Shown here: positions 1 to 5,393 of the stretch, one piece after another
Position numbering within the stretch: position 1 is the first letter of the stretch
How the letters are laid out: each line of letters begins with the position of its first letter
NCBI GenBank assembly: GCA_005883295.1
Contig: VAWV01000034.1
Location: forward strand, 1-6,875
Direction of reading: 5' to 3'
Source: Actinomycetota bacterium
Lineage (GTDB): Bacteria; Actinomycetota; Thermoleophilia; Solirubrobacterales; Thermoleophilaceae
DNA length: 6,875 nucleotides
Program-made: the position numbers and the translations under genes
The notes under the pieces: model-generated
What the model saw: only the letters and a program-made list of their open reading frames with translations
Databases searched by the model: none
What the model was told of the DNA's origin: nothing

Positions 1-478
1 CGTCGTCGAGCGTCTGCCCAAGCACGTCGTACTCCGGAGGCTCGTCCACCCGCGCGAGGAAGGTGTGTCCGCCGCTCGCGACGAGCGCGACGAAGGGCGG
101 CTTGATCGGGTGCTCGCCCAGCGTGCTGGCAAGCACGTGGCCGGCCAGGTGATCGACCGGCACCAGCGGGAGCCTCCGCGCAGCGGCTATCGCCTTGGCG
201 CTCGAGACGCCGACCAGCAGGGCGCCGATCAGGCCCGGCCCGCGCGTGACCGCGACGGTGTCGATGTCGTCGAGCGAGGCCCCGGCGCGCTCGAGCGCGT
301 CGGCCACGACCGCATCGACGAGCTCGAGGTGCCGCCGGGAGGCGATCTCGGGGACGACGCCCCCGTACCGCGCGTGCAGCAACCCCTGCGAGGCGACCAC
401 GTTCGAGCGCACAGCGCCGTCACGGGCGACGACAGCCGCGCAGGTGTCGTCGCAGCTCGTCTCTACGCCGAGGATCAC
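1..478 (-). CDS. tsaD: tRNA N6-adenosine threonylcarbamoyltransferase TsaD (Gcp/Kae1/YgjD), 5' part only
   Basis: This is the catalytic subunit that transfers the threonylcarbamoyl group from TC-AMP to A37 of ANN-decoding tRNAs, working with TsaB and TsaE in the cytoplasm. The first 159 codons are visible; the family is usually about 335-350 residues, so the C-terminal half lies beyond the left edge. Seen: an ASKHA-type N-terminus (GVETSCDDT, residues 4-12), YGGVVPEIASRRH (38-50), RGPGLIGALLVG (79-90), the metal-binding HxxxH motif as HLAGH (110-114, His110 and His114), SGGHT (135-139) and LGQTLDD at the edge. The start is taken as GTG at 478, which places the first strand two residues inside the protein as in relatives and overlaps the rimI stop by 4 bases (GTGA). 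No strong ribosome site is seen, so translation probably depends on coupling to rimI. The identification is essentially certain; the start is likely. Confidence 0.97.
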   Translation of the reverse strand, partial: MILGVETSCDDTCAAVVARDGAVRSNVVASQGLLHARYGGVVPEIASRRHLELVDAVVADALERAGASLDDIDTVAVTRGPGLIGALLVGVSSAKAIAAARRLPLVPVDHLAGHVLASTLGEHPIKPPFVALVASGGHTFLARVDEPPEYDVLGQTLDD

Positions 479-960
479 GCCGTGGCTGCGGCCTCGTCGG
501 CCGCTTCTCGGTCGCCCGCCACCGTGCGCCACATGATGAGCGCGTCCTCCTTGTTGTCGTGGTAGTAGCCGCGACGCAGCCCGGCGGATTGGAAGCCGAA
601 CCGCTCGTACAGGGGGATCGCTGCGTCGTTCGACAGCCGGACCTCGAGCGTGTACTGGGCGCCGGGGCGGTCGGCCCGCTCGAAAAGGTGCTCGAGCAGG
701 GCGGTGGCGATGCCCTCCCGCCGGAGCCGCTCGTCCACGGCGACGTTCATGAGGTGCCACACCGTGTCGTAGCGCGAGCAGACCAGATAACCGACGATCC
801 GGCCGTTGCGCAGCGCGGCCAGGCAGATCCCGGACGGCTTCGAGAGCTCGAGGACGAACATCGCGAGTGACCACGGGGTCGGGAACGCACGGCGCTCGAT
901 CGCGATGACCTGAGGCAGGTCGGCGTAGGTCAGGCGGCGGATTTCGAGCTGCGGGCTCAA
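475..960 (-). CDS. rimI: Protein N-alpha-acetyltransferase RimI (GNAT family)
   Basis: GNAT-fold N-terminal acetyltransferase, 161 residues; E. coli RimI acetylates ribosomal protein S18, and actinobacterial RimI enzymes are considered broader. Seen: beta1 LEIRRLTYADL (5-15), IERRAFPTPW (21-30), the acetyl-CoA pyrophosphate loop RREGIA (80-85, R/QxxGxG/A), LEVRLSN (105-111) with Glu106 where RimI has its catalytic Glu, and LYERFGF (117-123) with Tyr118 where it has its catalytic Tyr, then GYY (131-133). A hydrophilic, Ala/Glu-rich tail of about 15 residues follows the domain and makes it slightly longer than the roughly 148-residue E. coli enzyme. The start is TTG at 960, overlapping the tsaB stop as TTGA; no ATG or GTG lies nearby and no ribosome site is visible. 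The same frame stays open far upstream to 1596, but that part lies over tsaB and is not coding. In the t6A operon RimI may also act on TsaD; that is inference. Confidence 0.93.
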   Translation of the reverse strand: MSPQLEIRRLTYADLPQVIAIERRAFPTPWSLAMFVLELSKPSGICLAALRNGRIVGYLVCSRYDTVWHLMNVAVDERLRREGIATALLEHLFERADRPGAQYTLEVRLSNDAAIPLYERFGFQSAGLRRGYYHDNKEDALIMWRTVAGDREAADEAAATA

Positions 961-1631
961 GGAGATGCGGGTCGGGCGTCGGGAGCTCGGATGTATGTCG
1001 GTAGCACGGCCTCGGCCGGAACCGGCTTGGTGCCGGCGGCCAGTCGGCAGATGTGCAGCCCGCGCACCACGTGGACCTGCGCTCCGTCCGGCGCGACACG
1101 CACGCCTGCGGCCTCCAAGAGCCCTCGAAATCGTAGCGAGCCATCGCCGGCTGCAAGCGGGTTCGCGCTGCGCGCCAGCGCGGTTTGGGCCGCATCCTCG
1201 GGGGGCGTGACGAAGGGCGCGAGGAGCTCGGCACCGCTCGAGTCGTAGAGCGCAGCGAAGAGCTCGCCCCGGCGAGCGTCGATCAGCGGCAGGCGCGCCG
1301 GTGCGTCGATCCCCTCCGCAAGTGCGCGGAGCGACGACACGGGCCGGACCTCGAGGCCGTTGGCCCCGGCGAGCGCCCGCGCGGTGGCGATGCCCACCCG
1401 GAGCCCGGTGAACGTGCCTGGCCCGATGCCGACCGCGACAGCGTCGAGGTCCGCGTACTCGAGGCCCGCCCGTTCGAGGACCTCGGCCGCCCGAGGCAGG
1501 AGGTCGCGGGAGTGCGCCGGGGGCGCGAAGAGCTCCTCCACCGAGGGGACGACCTCGAACACCTCGCCGTCCGACCGCGCGACGCAGACCGCGCACGCCG
1601 CGGTCGACGTGTCCAGCCCGAGCAGGTTCAC
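957..1631 (-). CDS. tsaB: t6A biosynthesis protein TsaB (YeaZ)
   Basis: TsaB is the ASKHA-fold scaffold that dimerises with TsaD and is needed for TsaD activity in bacterial t6A synthesis; it has no catalytic site of its own. The 224-residue product fits the family (E. coli TsaB is 231). Seen: N-terminal LLGLDTSTAA (3-12), the hallmark GIGPGTFTGLRVG (68-80), IDARRGELFAALY (117-129), AAGDG (160-164) and the C-terminal PTYIR (211-215). The start is GTG at 1631, overlapping the tsaE stop by 4 bases (GTGA), and it places the first beta-strand at residue 2 as in relatives. An open frame extends further upstream across tsaE but its translation is Arg/Gly-rich and unlike any family member. It is the second gene of tsaE-tsaB-rimI-tsaD and overlaps rimI by TTGA. 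Confidence 0.95.
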   Translation of the reverse strand: MNLLGLDTSTAACAVCVARSDGEVFEVVPSVEELFAPPAHSRDLLPRAAEVLERAGLEYADLDAVAVGIGPGTFTGLRVGIATARALAGANGLEVRPVSSLRALAEGIDAPARLPLIDARRGELFAALYDSSGAELLAPFVTPPEDAAQTALARSANPLAAGDGSLRFRGLLEAAGVRVAPDGAQVHVVRGLHICRLAAGTKPVPAEAVLPTYIRAPDARPASP

Positions 1632-2044
1632 GTCTCGATCTCGATCGTCCGCCGGTCGCCGCCGCCGTGCTCGATCGTGACGCGCGCCGCCACGCGCTCG
1701 AGCTTGCCCGCGGCCGCCGCCGGCCACTCCACGAACCCGATCCGATCGACGGTCAGGTAGTCGTCCAGCAGCGCCGGGTCCTCGCCAGCGAGGTCCGGAA
1801 GCCGGTAGAGGTCCATGTGGGCGACCTCCACGCGGCCGGCGTACACGTGCCCGATCTCGAAGGTGGGGCTGGTGACCAGCGCGTCCACCGCCAGAGCGCG
1901 GCACGCGCCGCGGATGAACGTGGTCTTGCCGGTGCCGAGCTCGCCCGCGACGACCACCACGTCGCCGGGCGACAGCAGCGCGGCCAGCCGGGCCCCGACC
2001 GCCTCGGTCTCGGCCGCGCTCGCGGACTCCACTCGTTGCGTCAC
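1628..2044 (-). CDS. tsaE: t6A biosynthesis ATPase TsaE (YjeE)
   Basis: TsaE is a small P-loop ATPase that binds TsaB-TsaD and is required for turnover in bacterial t6A synthesis. The 138-residue product matches the family's usual 130-160. Seen: the Walker A loop GELGTGKT (34-41), SPTFEI (59-64), the HMDLYRL signature (76-82) and FVEWP (104-108), all in the family order. The start is GTG at 2044, with an AGG eight bases upstream in the mRNA as a weak ribosome site; a second GTG four codons in (about 2032), preceded by GGGGTG, is an alternative. It is first in the minus-strand t6A operon and diverges from a STAS gene across 55 bases that hold a repeated TGGTTAG. alr or tsaC, sometimes found near this gene in other genomes, is not seen upstream. 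Confidence 0.95.
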   Translation of the reverse strand: MTQRVESASAAETEAVGARLAALLSPGDVVVVAGELGTGKTTFIRGACRALAVDALVTSPTFEIGHVYAGRVEVAHMDLYRLPDLAGEDPALLDDYLTVDRIGFVEWPAAAAGKLERVAARVTIEHGGGDRRTIEIET

Positions 2045-2057
2045 CCCGCGTACCTGA

Positions 2058-2087
2058 TGGTTAGCGCATCGATCGCAATTTGGTTAG
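2058..2087. promoter_or_regulatory. Divergent promoter/operator candidate with 7-bp direct repeat TGGTTAG
   Basis: The 55-base gap between tsaE and the STAS gene is clearly more A/T-rich than its surroundings and holds two identical copies of TGGTTAG, at 2058-2064 and 2081-2087, with a 23-base period (about two helical turns) around an ATCGAT/CGATCG core. A TAGTCT at 2085-2090 (TAnnnT) sits at the right distance for a leaderless transcript starting near the GTG at 2100. The repeat spacing equals a -35/-10 spacing (6 + 17), so the repeats could be promoter boxes or an operator. No known regulator motif was recognised. Confidence 0.35.
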
Positions 2088-2099
2088 TCTGCCGCGTCC

Positions 2100-2453
2100 G
2101 TGTCGAGTCTCTCCCTGGAGACCCGGGAGGAGCAGGGGGCCGTGCAGATCGCCGTCGCCGGTGAGCTCGACCTCTCGAGTGCGCTCACCTTCGATGAGGA
2201 GGTACGGCGCGCCGAGGAGCGGCGCCCGCAGACCCTCGTGCTCGACCTGCGCCGGCTCCGCTTCATGGACTCCACCGGCCTTCGGCTGATCATCAGCGCG
2301 CAGTCCCGCGCCCTCAGGCGCGGCCGCCGCCTGGCGATCGTCCAGGGCGGCGAGCCGGTCCGCCGCCTGTTCCGGCTCGCGGGCGTGAATCGGCGGCTCG
2401 AGATCGTGGATCACCCGAGCGCGGTGATCGGCCGGCCGCCGAAGACCGTCTAA
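2100..2453 (+). CDS. STAS-domain anti-sigma factor antagonist (SpoIIAA/RsbV-like)
   Basis: A single-domain STAS protein of 117 residues, the usual size for anti-anti-sigma factors. Seen: the N-terminal strand pair and VAGELDLSSA (19-28), then the phosphorylation-site loop FMDSTGL (55-61) with Ser58 at the position phosphorylated by the cognate anti-sigma kinase in SpoIIAA/RsbV, followed by an amphipathic helix and VNRRLEIV (96-103). In the known partner-switching scheme the unphosphorylated form binds the anti-sigma kinase and frees the sigma factor, while phosphorylation switches this off. No kinase, phosphatase or sigma gene is next to it, so its partner must be elsewhere. The GTG at 2100 is the start that captures the whole fold; there is no visible ribosome site, consistent with a leaderless message. 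The C-terminal GRPPKTV tail is short and basic. The exact sigma pathway cannot be told from sequence. Confidence 0.9.
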   Translation: MSSLSLETREEQGAVQIAVAGELDLSSALTFDEEVRRAEERRPQTLVLDLRRLRFMDSTGLRLIISAQSRALRRGRRLAIVQGGEPVRRLFRLAGVNRRLEIVDHPSAVIGRPPKTV

Positions 2454-2497
2454 GGCGAACCAACCCCAACCTCTCGCGGGTCGAACGTCCCGACCTA

Positions 2498-2514
2498 TGG
2501 GCGCTATGCGCCCA
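2498..2514. terminator. Hairpin in the convergent gap, candidate bidirectional terminator
   Basis: A perfect 7-bp stem with a 3-base loop (TGGGCGC-TAT-GCGCCCA) lies 45 bases after the STAS stop and 74 bases beyond the glycosylase stop. It is followed by AAAA on the plus strand and has no T-run on the exit side in either direction, so it is not a classical intrinsic terminator. GC-rich hairpins lacking a U-tract are common downstream of actinobacterial genes, which supports the call only weakly. Confidence 0.35.
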
Positions 2515-2550
2515 AAAGTCAGCACACTTCGCACCGCGGACTCGCGTCGC

Positions 2551-2571
2551 CCAGGCGCCTGGAAACCAGGC
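2551..2571 (-). terminator. Nested CCAGG/CCTGG hairpins just after the glycosylase stop
   Basis: CCAGGCGCCTGG (2551-2562) is a perfect 12-base palindrome, and its right half also pairs with a third CCAGG to form GCCTGG-AAA-CCAGGC (2557-2571). These two structures are mutually exclusive. The element starts two bases beyond the stop codon of the minus-strand glycosylase gene, a natural place for its transcript to end. There is no T-run, so termination is inferred from position and structure only. Confidence 0.4.
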
Positions 2572-2572
2572 C

Positions 2573-3247
2573 CTACGCCAGCAGGTCGAGCTGCGGGGGT
2601 GCGGCCGGCTCAGGCGCTCCGACCGTGGCCAGGCCGGGCAGATCGGCGGCCGCGCGCTCCTGCTCGAGGAGCTCGGGGATGCCTGAGAAATCATCGCGCA
2701 GCTGCTGCAGGACGGCGGGCGTGCGCAGCGCCGCGGCCGGGTGGAAGAGCGGGTAAAGGACGACGGGCACGCCGGCCACGTCGCGCTCCTGGGGCCGGCC
2801 GCGAACGCGGGTGATGCCGGTCGGGGAGCCGGTGAGGAGCTTGGTGGCGAAGTTGCCGAGTGTGCAGATCACCCGCGGCTCGATCAGCTGGACCTGGCGC
2901 TCCAGGTATGGGCGGCAGGACTCGATCTCGTCCGGCTGGGGATCGCGGTTGCCTGGAGGCCTGCTTTTCAGGACGTTGGCGATGAACGCGTGCTCCTTGC
3001 GCGTCATCCCTATCCCGGCGAGCAGCTCGTCCAGCAGCTTGCCCGCGCGGCCCACGAACGGCAGCCCCTGGCGATCCTCCTCGGCGCCCGGCGCCTCGCC
3101 CACGAACATCAGATCGGCGTCGGCGTTCCCCATCCCGAAGACGGGATTCGTGCGCGTGGCACTGAGCGGACAGGCGTGACACGCCTTCACCTCGTGGTAG
3201 AGCTCGATCAGCTTCTGGCGGCGCTCAGCGGGTGTGAGATCGCTCAC
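2573..3247 (-). CDS. Family 4 (Fe-S) uracil-DNA glycosylase
   Basis: Removes uracil from DNA to start base excision repair; the 4Fe-4S family 4 enzymes are typical of thermophiles and actinobacteria. The product is 224 residues (Thermus TTUDGA is about 205). Seen: the Cys pair CHAC (23-26), motif 1 GEAPGAEED (50-58), PFVGRAGKLLD (63-73), NVLKSRPPGNRDP (91-103), two further cysteines Cys111 and Cys128 that complete a four-Cys cluster set, CTLGNFA (128-134), and the HPAAAL active-site motif (169-174). The start is GTG at 3247: no ATG, GTG or TTG occurs in frame between it and the divergent gene, and a promoter-like CTGACA-18-TACCCT ends eight bases upstream, suggesting a leaderless mRNA. After the domain comes an Ala/Pro-rich tail ending in QLDLLA (219-224), which resembles the bacterial clamp-binding peptide. 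It converges with the STAS gene and stands alone. Confidence 0.93.
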   Translation of the reverse strand: MSDLTPAERRQKLIELYHEVKACHACPLSATRTNPVFGMGNADADLMFVGEAPGAEEDRQGLPFVGRAGKLLDELLAGIGMTRKEHAFIANVLKSRPPGNRDPQPDEIESCRPYLERQVQLIEPRVICTLGNFATKLLTGSPTGITRVRGRPQERDVAGVPVVLYPLFHPAAALRTPAVLQQLRDDFSGIPELLEQERAAADLPGLATVGAPEPAAPPQLDLLA

Positions 3248-3255
3248 TTGCGCGA

Positions 3256-3285
3256 AGGGTAGGCCGGGCTCCGGCGGATTGTCAG
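3256..3285 (-). promoter_or_regulatory. Promoter candidate for the uracil-DNA glycosylase gene
   Basis: On the minus strand CTGACA (3285-3280) stands 18 bases before TACCCT (3261-3256), giving good -35 and weak TAnnnT -10 boxes for a housekeeping actinobacterial sigma. The predicted transcription start falls within a base or two of the GTG at 3247, matching the absence of a ribosome site and implying leaderless translation. This is a visual match only. Confidence 0.4.
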
Positions 3286-3305
3286 GCGGGGGGTACGGGT
3301 ATTCT
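3279..3305 (+). promoter_or_regulatory. Promoter candidate for the pantothenate operon
   Basis: On the plus strand TTGTCA (3279-3284, five of six to TTGACA) precedes TATTCT (3300-3305) by 15 bases, slightly short of the optimum. Its -35 box overlaps that of the glycosylase promoter on the other strand. It would give a leader of roughly 50 bases before the ATG at 3365. No attenuator or riboswitch fold was recognised in that leader. Confidence 0.3.
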
Positions 3306-3364
3306 TGGTCGTGGCCGCTACCCCGAGGGAGCGGACCAGTTGATTCAGACCGACCGGTATCCCC

Positions 3365-4168
3365 ATGCGGGAACTGGAACGGATCGCCGCCGACACCAGC
3401 ACGGACGCGCCTGCGCTCGCCGCGGGAACCTTGCGCATCGGGATCGTGGGCGCCGGTCGGGTGGGCGCGGCCCTCGCCCGGGCACTCCGGGCCGCGGGCC
3501 ACGAGGTCGACGGCCCGGGCGGGCGAGGCGAGATCGCCGGCGGTGAGGCGATCCTCCTCTGCGTTCCCGACGGCGAGATCGGCAGTGCGGCGGCGGCCGT
3601 CGCAGGCTCTGCGCGGTTCGTGGGCCACACCAGCGGGGCCACTCCGCTAACGGCCCTCGGCCCGGCACGGGCCGAGGCCTTCGGTCTCCATCCCCTCCAG
3701 ACCATCACCCACCCGGAGGTCGAGCTGCGCGGCTCCGGCTGCGCCGTGGCGGGCGAGACGCCGGCGGCCCTCGCGCTCGCGGGACGGCTGGCGACCGAGC
3801 TCGGCATGGAGCCGATCGAGATCGCCGACAGCGACCGCGCCGCGTACCACGCGGCCGCCTCGATCGCCTCGAACTTCCTCGTCACGCTCGAGGCGGCGGC
3901 GGAGACGGTGGCCGCCGGGGCCGGAATCGATCCCGCCGGCGCGCGCCGGCTCCTCGGACCGCTCGTCCGCACCACCGTGGAGAACTGGCTCTCCGACGGA
4001 CCGCGCGCCGCGCTCACCGGACCCGTGGCACGCGGCGACGAGCGGACGGTGGCGGCGCAGCGCGAGGCGGTCTCCGAGACAGCGCCGGAGCTCCTCCCCC
4101 TGTTCGACGAGCTGGTCGAGCGCACCCGCGCGCTGGCCCGGCGCCCGGCCCTCGAGGTGGTGGCATGA
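3365..4168 (+). CDS. Rossmann-fold/DUF2520 dehydrogenase-like protein, candidate ketopantoate reductase
   Basis: 267 residues. The N-terminal half is an NAD(P)-binding Rossmann domain: LRIGIVGAGRVGAAL (23-37) holds the GxGxxG loop at 29-34, followed by ILLCVPDGEI (63-72) and HTSGATP (88-94). The C-terminal half is the helical DUF2520 domain, with GLHPLQTITHP (107-117), YHAAASIASNFLVTL (161-175), LLGPLVRTTVENWL (196-209) and ALTGPVARGD (216-225). The architecture resembles 6-phosphogluconate dehydrogenase/ketopantoate reductase-type enzymes. It heads panC-panD-panB and overlaps panC by ATGA, while no panE or ilvC is in the window, so reduction of ketopantoate to pantoate is the simplest inferred role; this is not shown by the sequence. 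An in-frame TGA at 3341-3343 bounds the start, making ATG 3365 the first possible one. It leaves about 22 residues before the fold; a TTG at residue 23 is an alternative. No ribosome site is clear. Confidence 0.88.
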   Translation: MRELERIAADTSTDAPALAAGTLRIGIVGAGRVGAALARALRAAGHEVDGPGGRGEIAGGEAILLCVPDGEIGSAAAAVAGSARFVGHTSGATPLTALGPARAEAFGLHPLQTITHPEVELRGSGCAVAGETPAALALAGRLATELGMEPIEIADSDRAAYHAAASIASNFLVTLEAAAETVAAGAGIDPAGARRLLGPLVRTTVENWLSDGPRAALTGPVARGDERTVAAQREAVSETAPELLPLFDELVERTRALARRPALEVVA

Positions 4169-5016
4169 GGACCGTCCGGACGGTCGAGGAGGTCCGCGCT
4201 GCCCTTGCGCCGCGGCGCAAGCGCGGGCCGGTGGGCCTCGTGCCGACGATGGGCGCGTTCCACGACGGCCACCTGTCGCTGATGCGCCGCGCGCGAGGGG
4301 ACTGCGCCACGGTCGTGGTCTCGCTCTTCGTGAACCCCGCCCAGTTCGGGCCCGGCGAGGACCTGACCGCGTACCCGCGTGACGAGACACGCGACGCGGC
4401 CCTGGCGGCCGAGCTCGGGATGGACATCCTCTTCGCCCCGCCGCACGAGGAGGTCTATCCGCCGGGCTTCGACACGTCGGTCGCGGTGCACCGCCTCACC
4501 GAGGTTCTCTGCGGCGACCCCGAGCGCCGCGGTCCCGAGCACTTCACGGGGGTGACGACCGTGGTCACGAAGCTCTTCAACATGGTCGGCCCGGACGTCG
4601 CCTACTTCGGGCAGAAGGACGCGCAACAGGCGATCGTGATCCGGAAGCTGGTGCGGGACCTGGACATTCCTGTCCGTATCGAGATCCTGCCGACCGTGAG
4701 AGAGCCCGACGGCCTGGCGATGAGCTCGCGCAACGCATACCTGGCCGGGGAGGAACGGGAGTGCGCGCTAGCACTGAGCCGCGCGCTCCGGGCCGCCGAC
4801 GCGGCCGTGGCGTCGGGACGGCGTGACGCGGCCGAGGTGCTCATGGCTGCCCGGCGGGAGCTCGACGCCGCGGGCGTGGAGCCCGAGTACCTGGAGCTCA
4901 GGTCGGCCGAGGACCTCTCGCCGGCCGAGCGCGTGAACGGACGCACGCTTCTTGCAGTGGCCGCGCGCGTGGGGCGCGCGCGCCTGATCGACAACGCAGT
5001 AGTGGGGGACGAATGA
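4165..5016 (+). CDS. panC: Pantothenate synthetase (pantoate-beta-alanine ligase)
   Basis: Cytoplasmic ATP-dependent ligase joining pantoate and beta-alanine through a pantoyl-adenylate, the last step of vitamin B5 synthesis. The 283-residue length is typical. Seen: the nucleotide-binding PTMGAFHDGHLSL (27-39) with the HxGH motif at 33-36, FVNPAQF (55-61) of the pantoate pocket, HFTGVTTVV (126-134), YFGQKDAQQ (147-155), and the KMSKS-like MSSRN (186-190), followed by the smaller C-terminal domain. The ATG at 4165 is inside the stop overlap with the DUF2520 gene (ATGA) and is preceded by a GAGGTGG ribosome site. The stop overlaps the panD start in the same way. No key residue appears to be missing. 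Confidence 0.98.
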   Translation: MRTVRTVEEVRAALAPRRKRGPVGLVPTMGAFHDGHLSLMRRARGDCATVVVSLFVNPAQFGPGEDLTAYPRDETRDAALAAELGMDILFAPPHEEVYPPGFDTSVAVHRLTEVLCGDPERRGPEHFTGVTTVVTKLFNMVGPDVAYFGQKDAQQAIVIRKLVRDLDIPVRIEILPTVREPDGLAMSSRNAYLAGEERECALALSRALRAADAAVASGRRDAAEVLMAARRELDAAGVEPEYLELRSAEDLSPAERVNGRTLLAVAARVGRARLIDNAVVGDE

Positions 5017-5393
5017 GACGGACGATGTTGAAGTCCAAGATCCATCGCGGCCGGATCACCGGCAGCGACCTGAACTACGTCGGCTCGATCACGATCGACG
5101 CCGACCTGCTCGAGGCGGCCGACATCCTGGAGCACGAGCTGGTCCACGTGCTGGACATCGACAACGGCGCCCGCTTCGAGACCTACACGATCGCGGGCGC
5201 GCCCGGTTCGGGCGAGCTGAAGATCAACGGGGCCGCGGCCCGCCTCGTGCACACCGGCGACACGGTGATCGTCGTTTCGTACGCCGAGTACGACGAGGCC
5301 GAGCTCGAGTCGTACGTGCCGCGGGTGGTGCACGTGGACGCGGACAACCGAATCGTCACGGTCGACGACGCGGTTGCGGAGCTCCTGTCATGA
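5013..5393 (+). CDS. panD: Aspartate 1-decarboxylase proenzyme
   Basis: Pyruvoyl-dependent enzyme converting L-aspartate to beta-alanine, the second substrate of PanC. The 126-residue proenzyme is the usual length. Seen: MLKSKIHRGRIT (5-16), the self-cleavage site YVGSITID with Gly24-Ser25, where Ser25 becomes the pyruvoyl group, RFETY (54-58) with Arg54, Thr57 and Tyr58 of the active site, and INGAAARLVHTGDTVIVVSY (70-89). The ATG at 5013 gives the standard Gly24/Ser25 numbering and overlaps panC by ATGA, with GGGGGA just upstream as ribosome site; a second ATG at codon 5 is possible. It overlaps panB by ATGA. The PanZ/PanM maturation factor of enterobacteria is not seen. Confidence 0.98.
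   Translation: MRRTMLKSKIHRGRITGSDLNYVGSITIDADLLEAADILEHELVHVLDIDNGARFETYTIAGAPGSGELKINGAAARLVHTGDTVIVVSYAEYDEAELESYVPRVVHVDADNRIVTVDDAVAELLS

Noticed and set aside
961..1596. The rimI frame stays open upstream to 1596, suggesting a 373-residue fusion protein
   Set aside because: The extra part is Arg/Gly/Pro-rich, lies over tsaB in another frame and has no domain; long open frames are expected in DNA this GC-rich.
3306..3364. Riboswitch or attenuator in the leader of the pantothenate operon
   Set aside because: The leader is only about 50-60 bases and shows no strong stem pair, leader peptide or known aptamer pattern.
3248..3628. Upstream extension of the uracil-DNA glycosylase frame
   Set aside because: No usable start codon between 3247 and the divergent gene, and the translation is Pro-rich and then runs antisense over the DUF2520 gene.
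3244..4626. A 460-residue open frame on the minus strand opposite the DUF2520 gene and panC
   Set aside because: Low-complexity Ala/Arg/Ser translation, antisense to two well-identified genes whose codon bias explains the lack of stops.
4962..4983. GCGCGCG-rich inverted repeat near the end of panC
   Set aside because: It is produced by the Ala-Ala-Arg-Val-Gly-Arg-Ala-Arg codons of PanC; no reason to think it is a regulatory hairpin.
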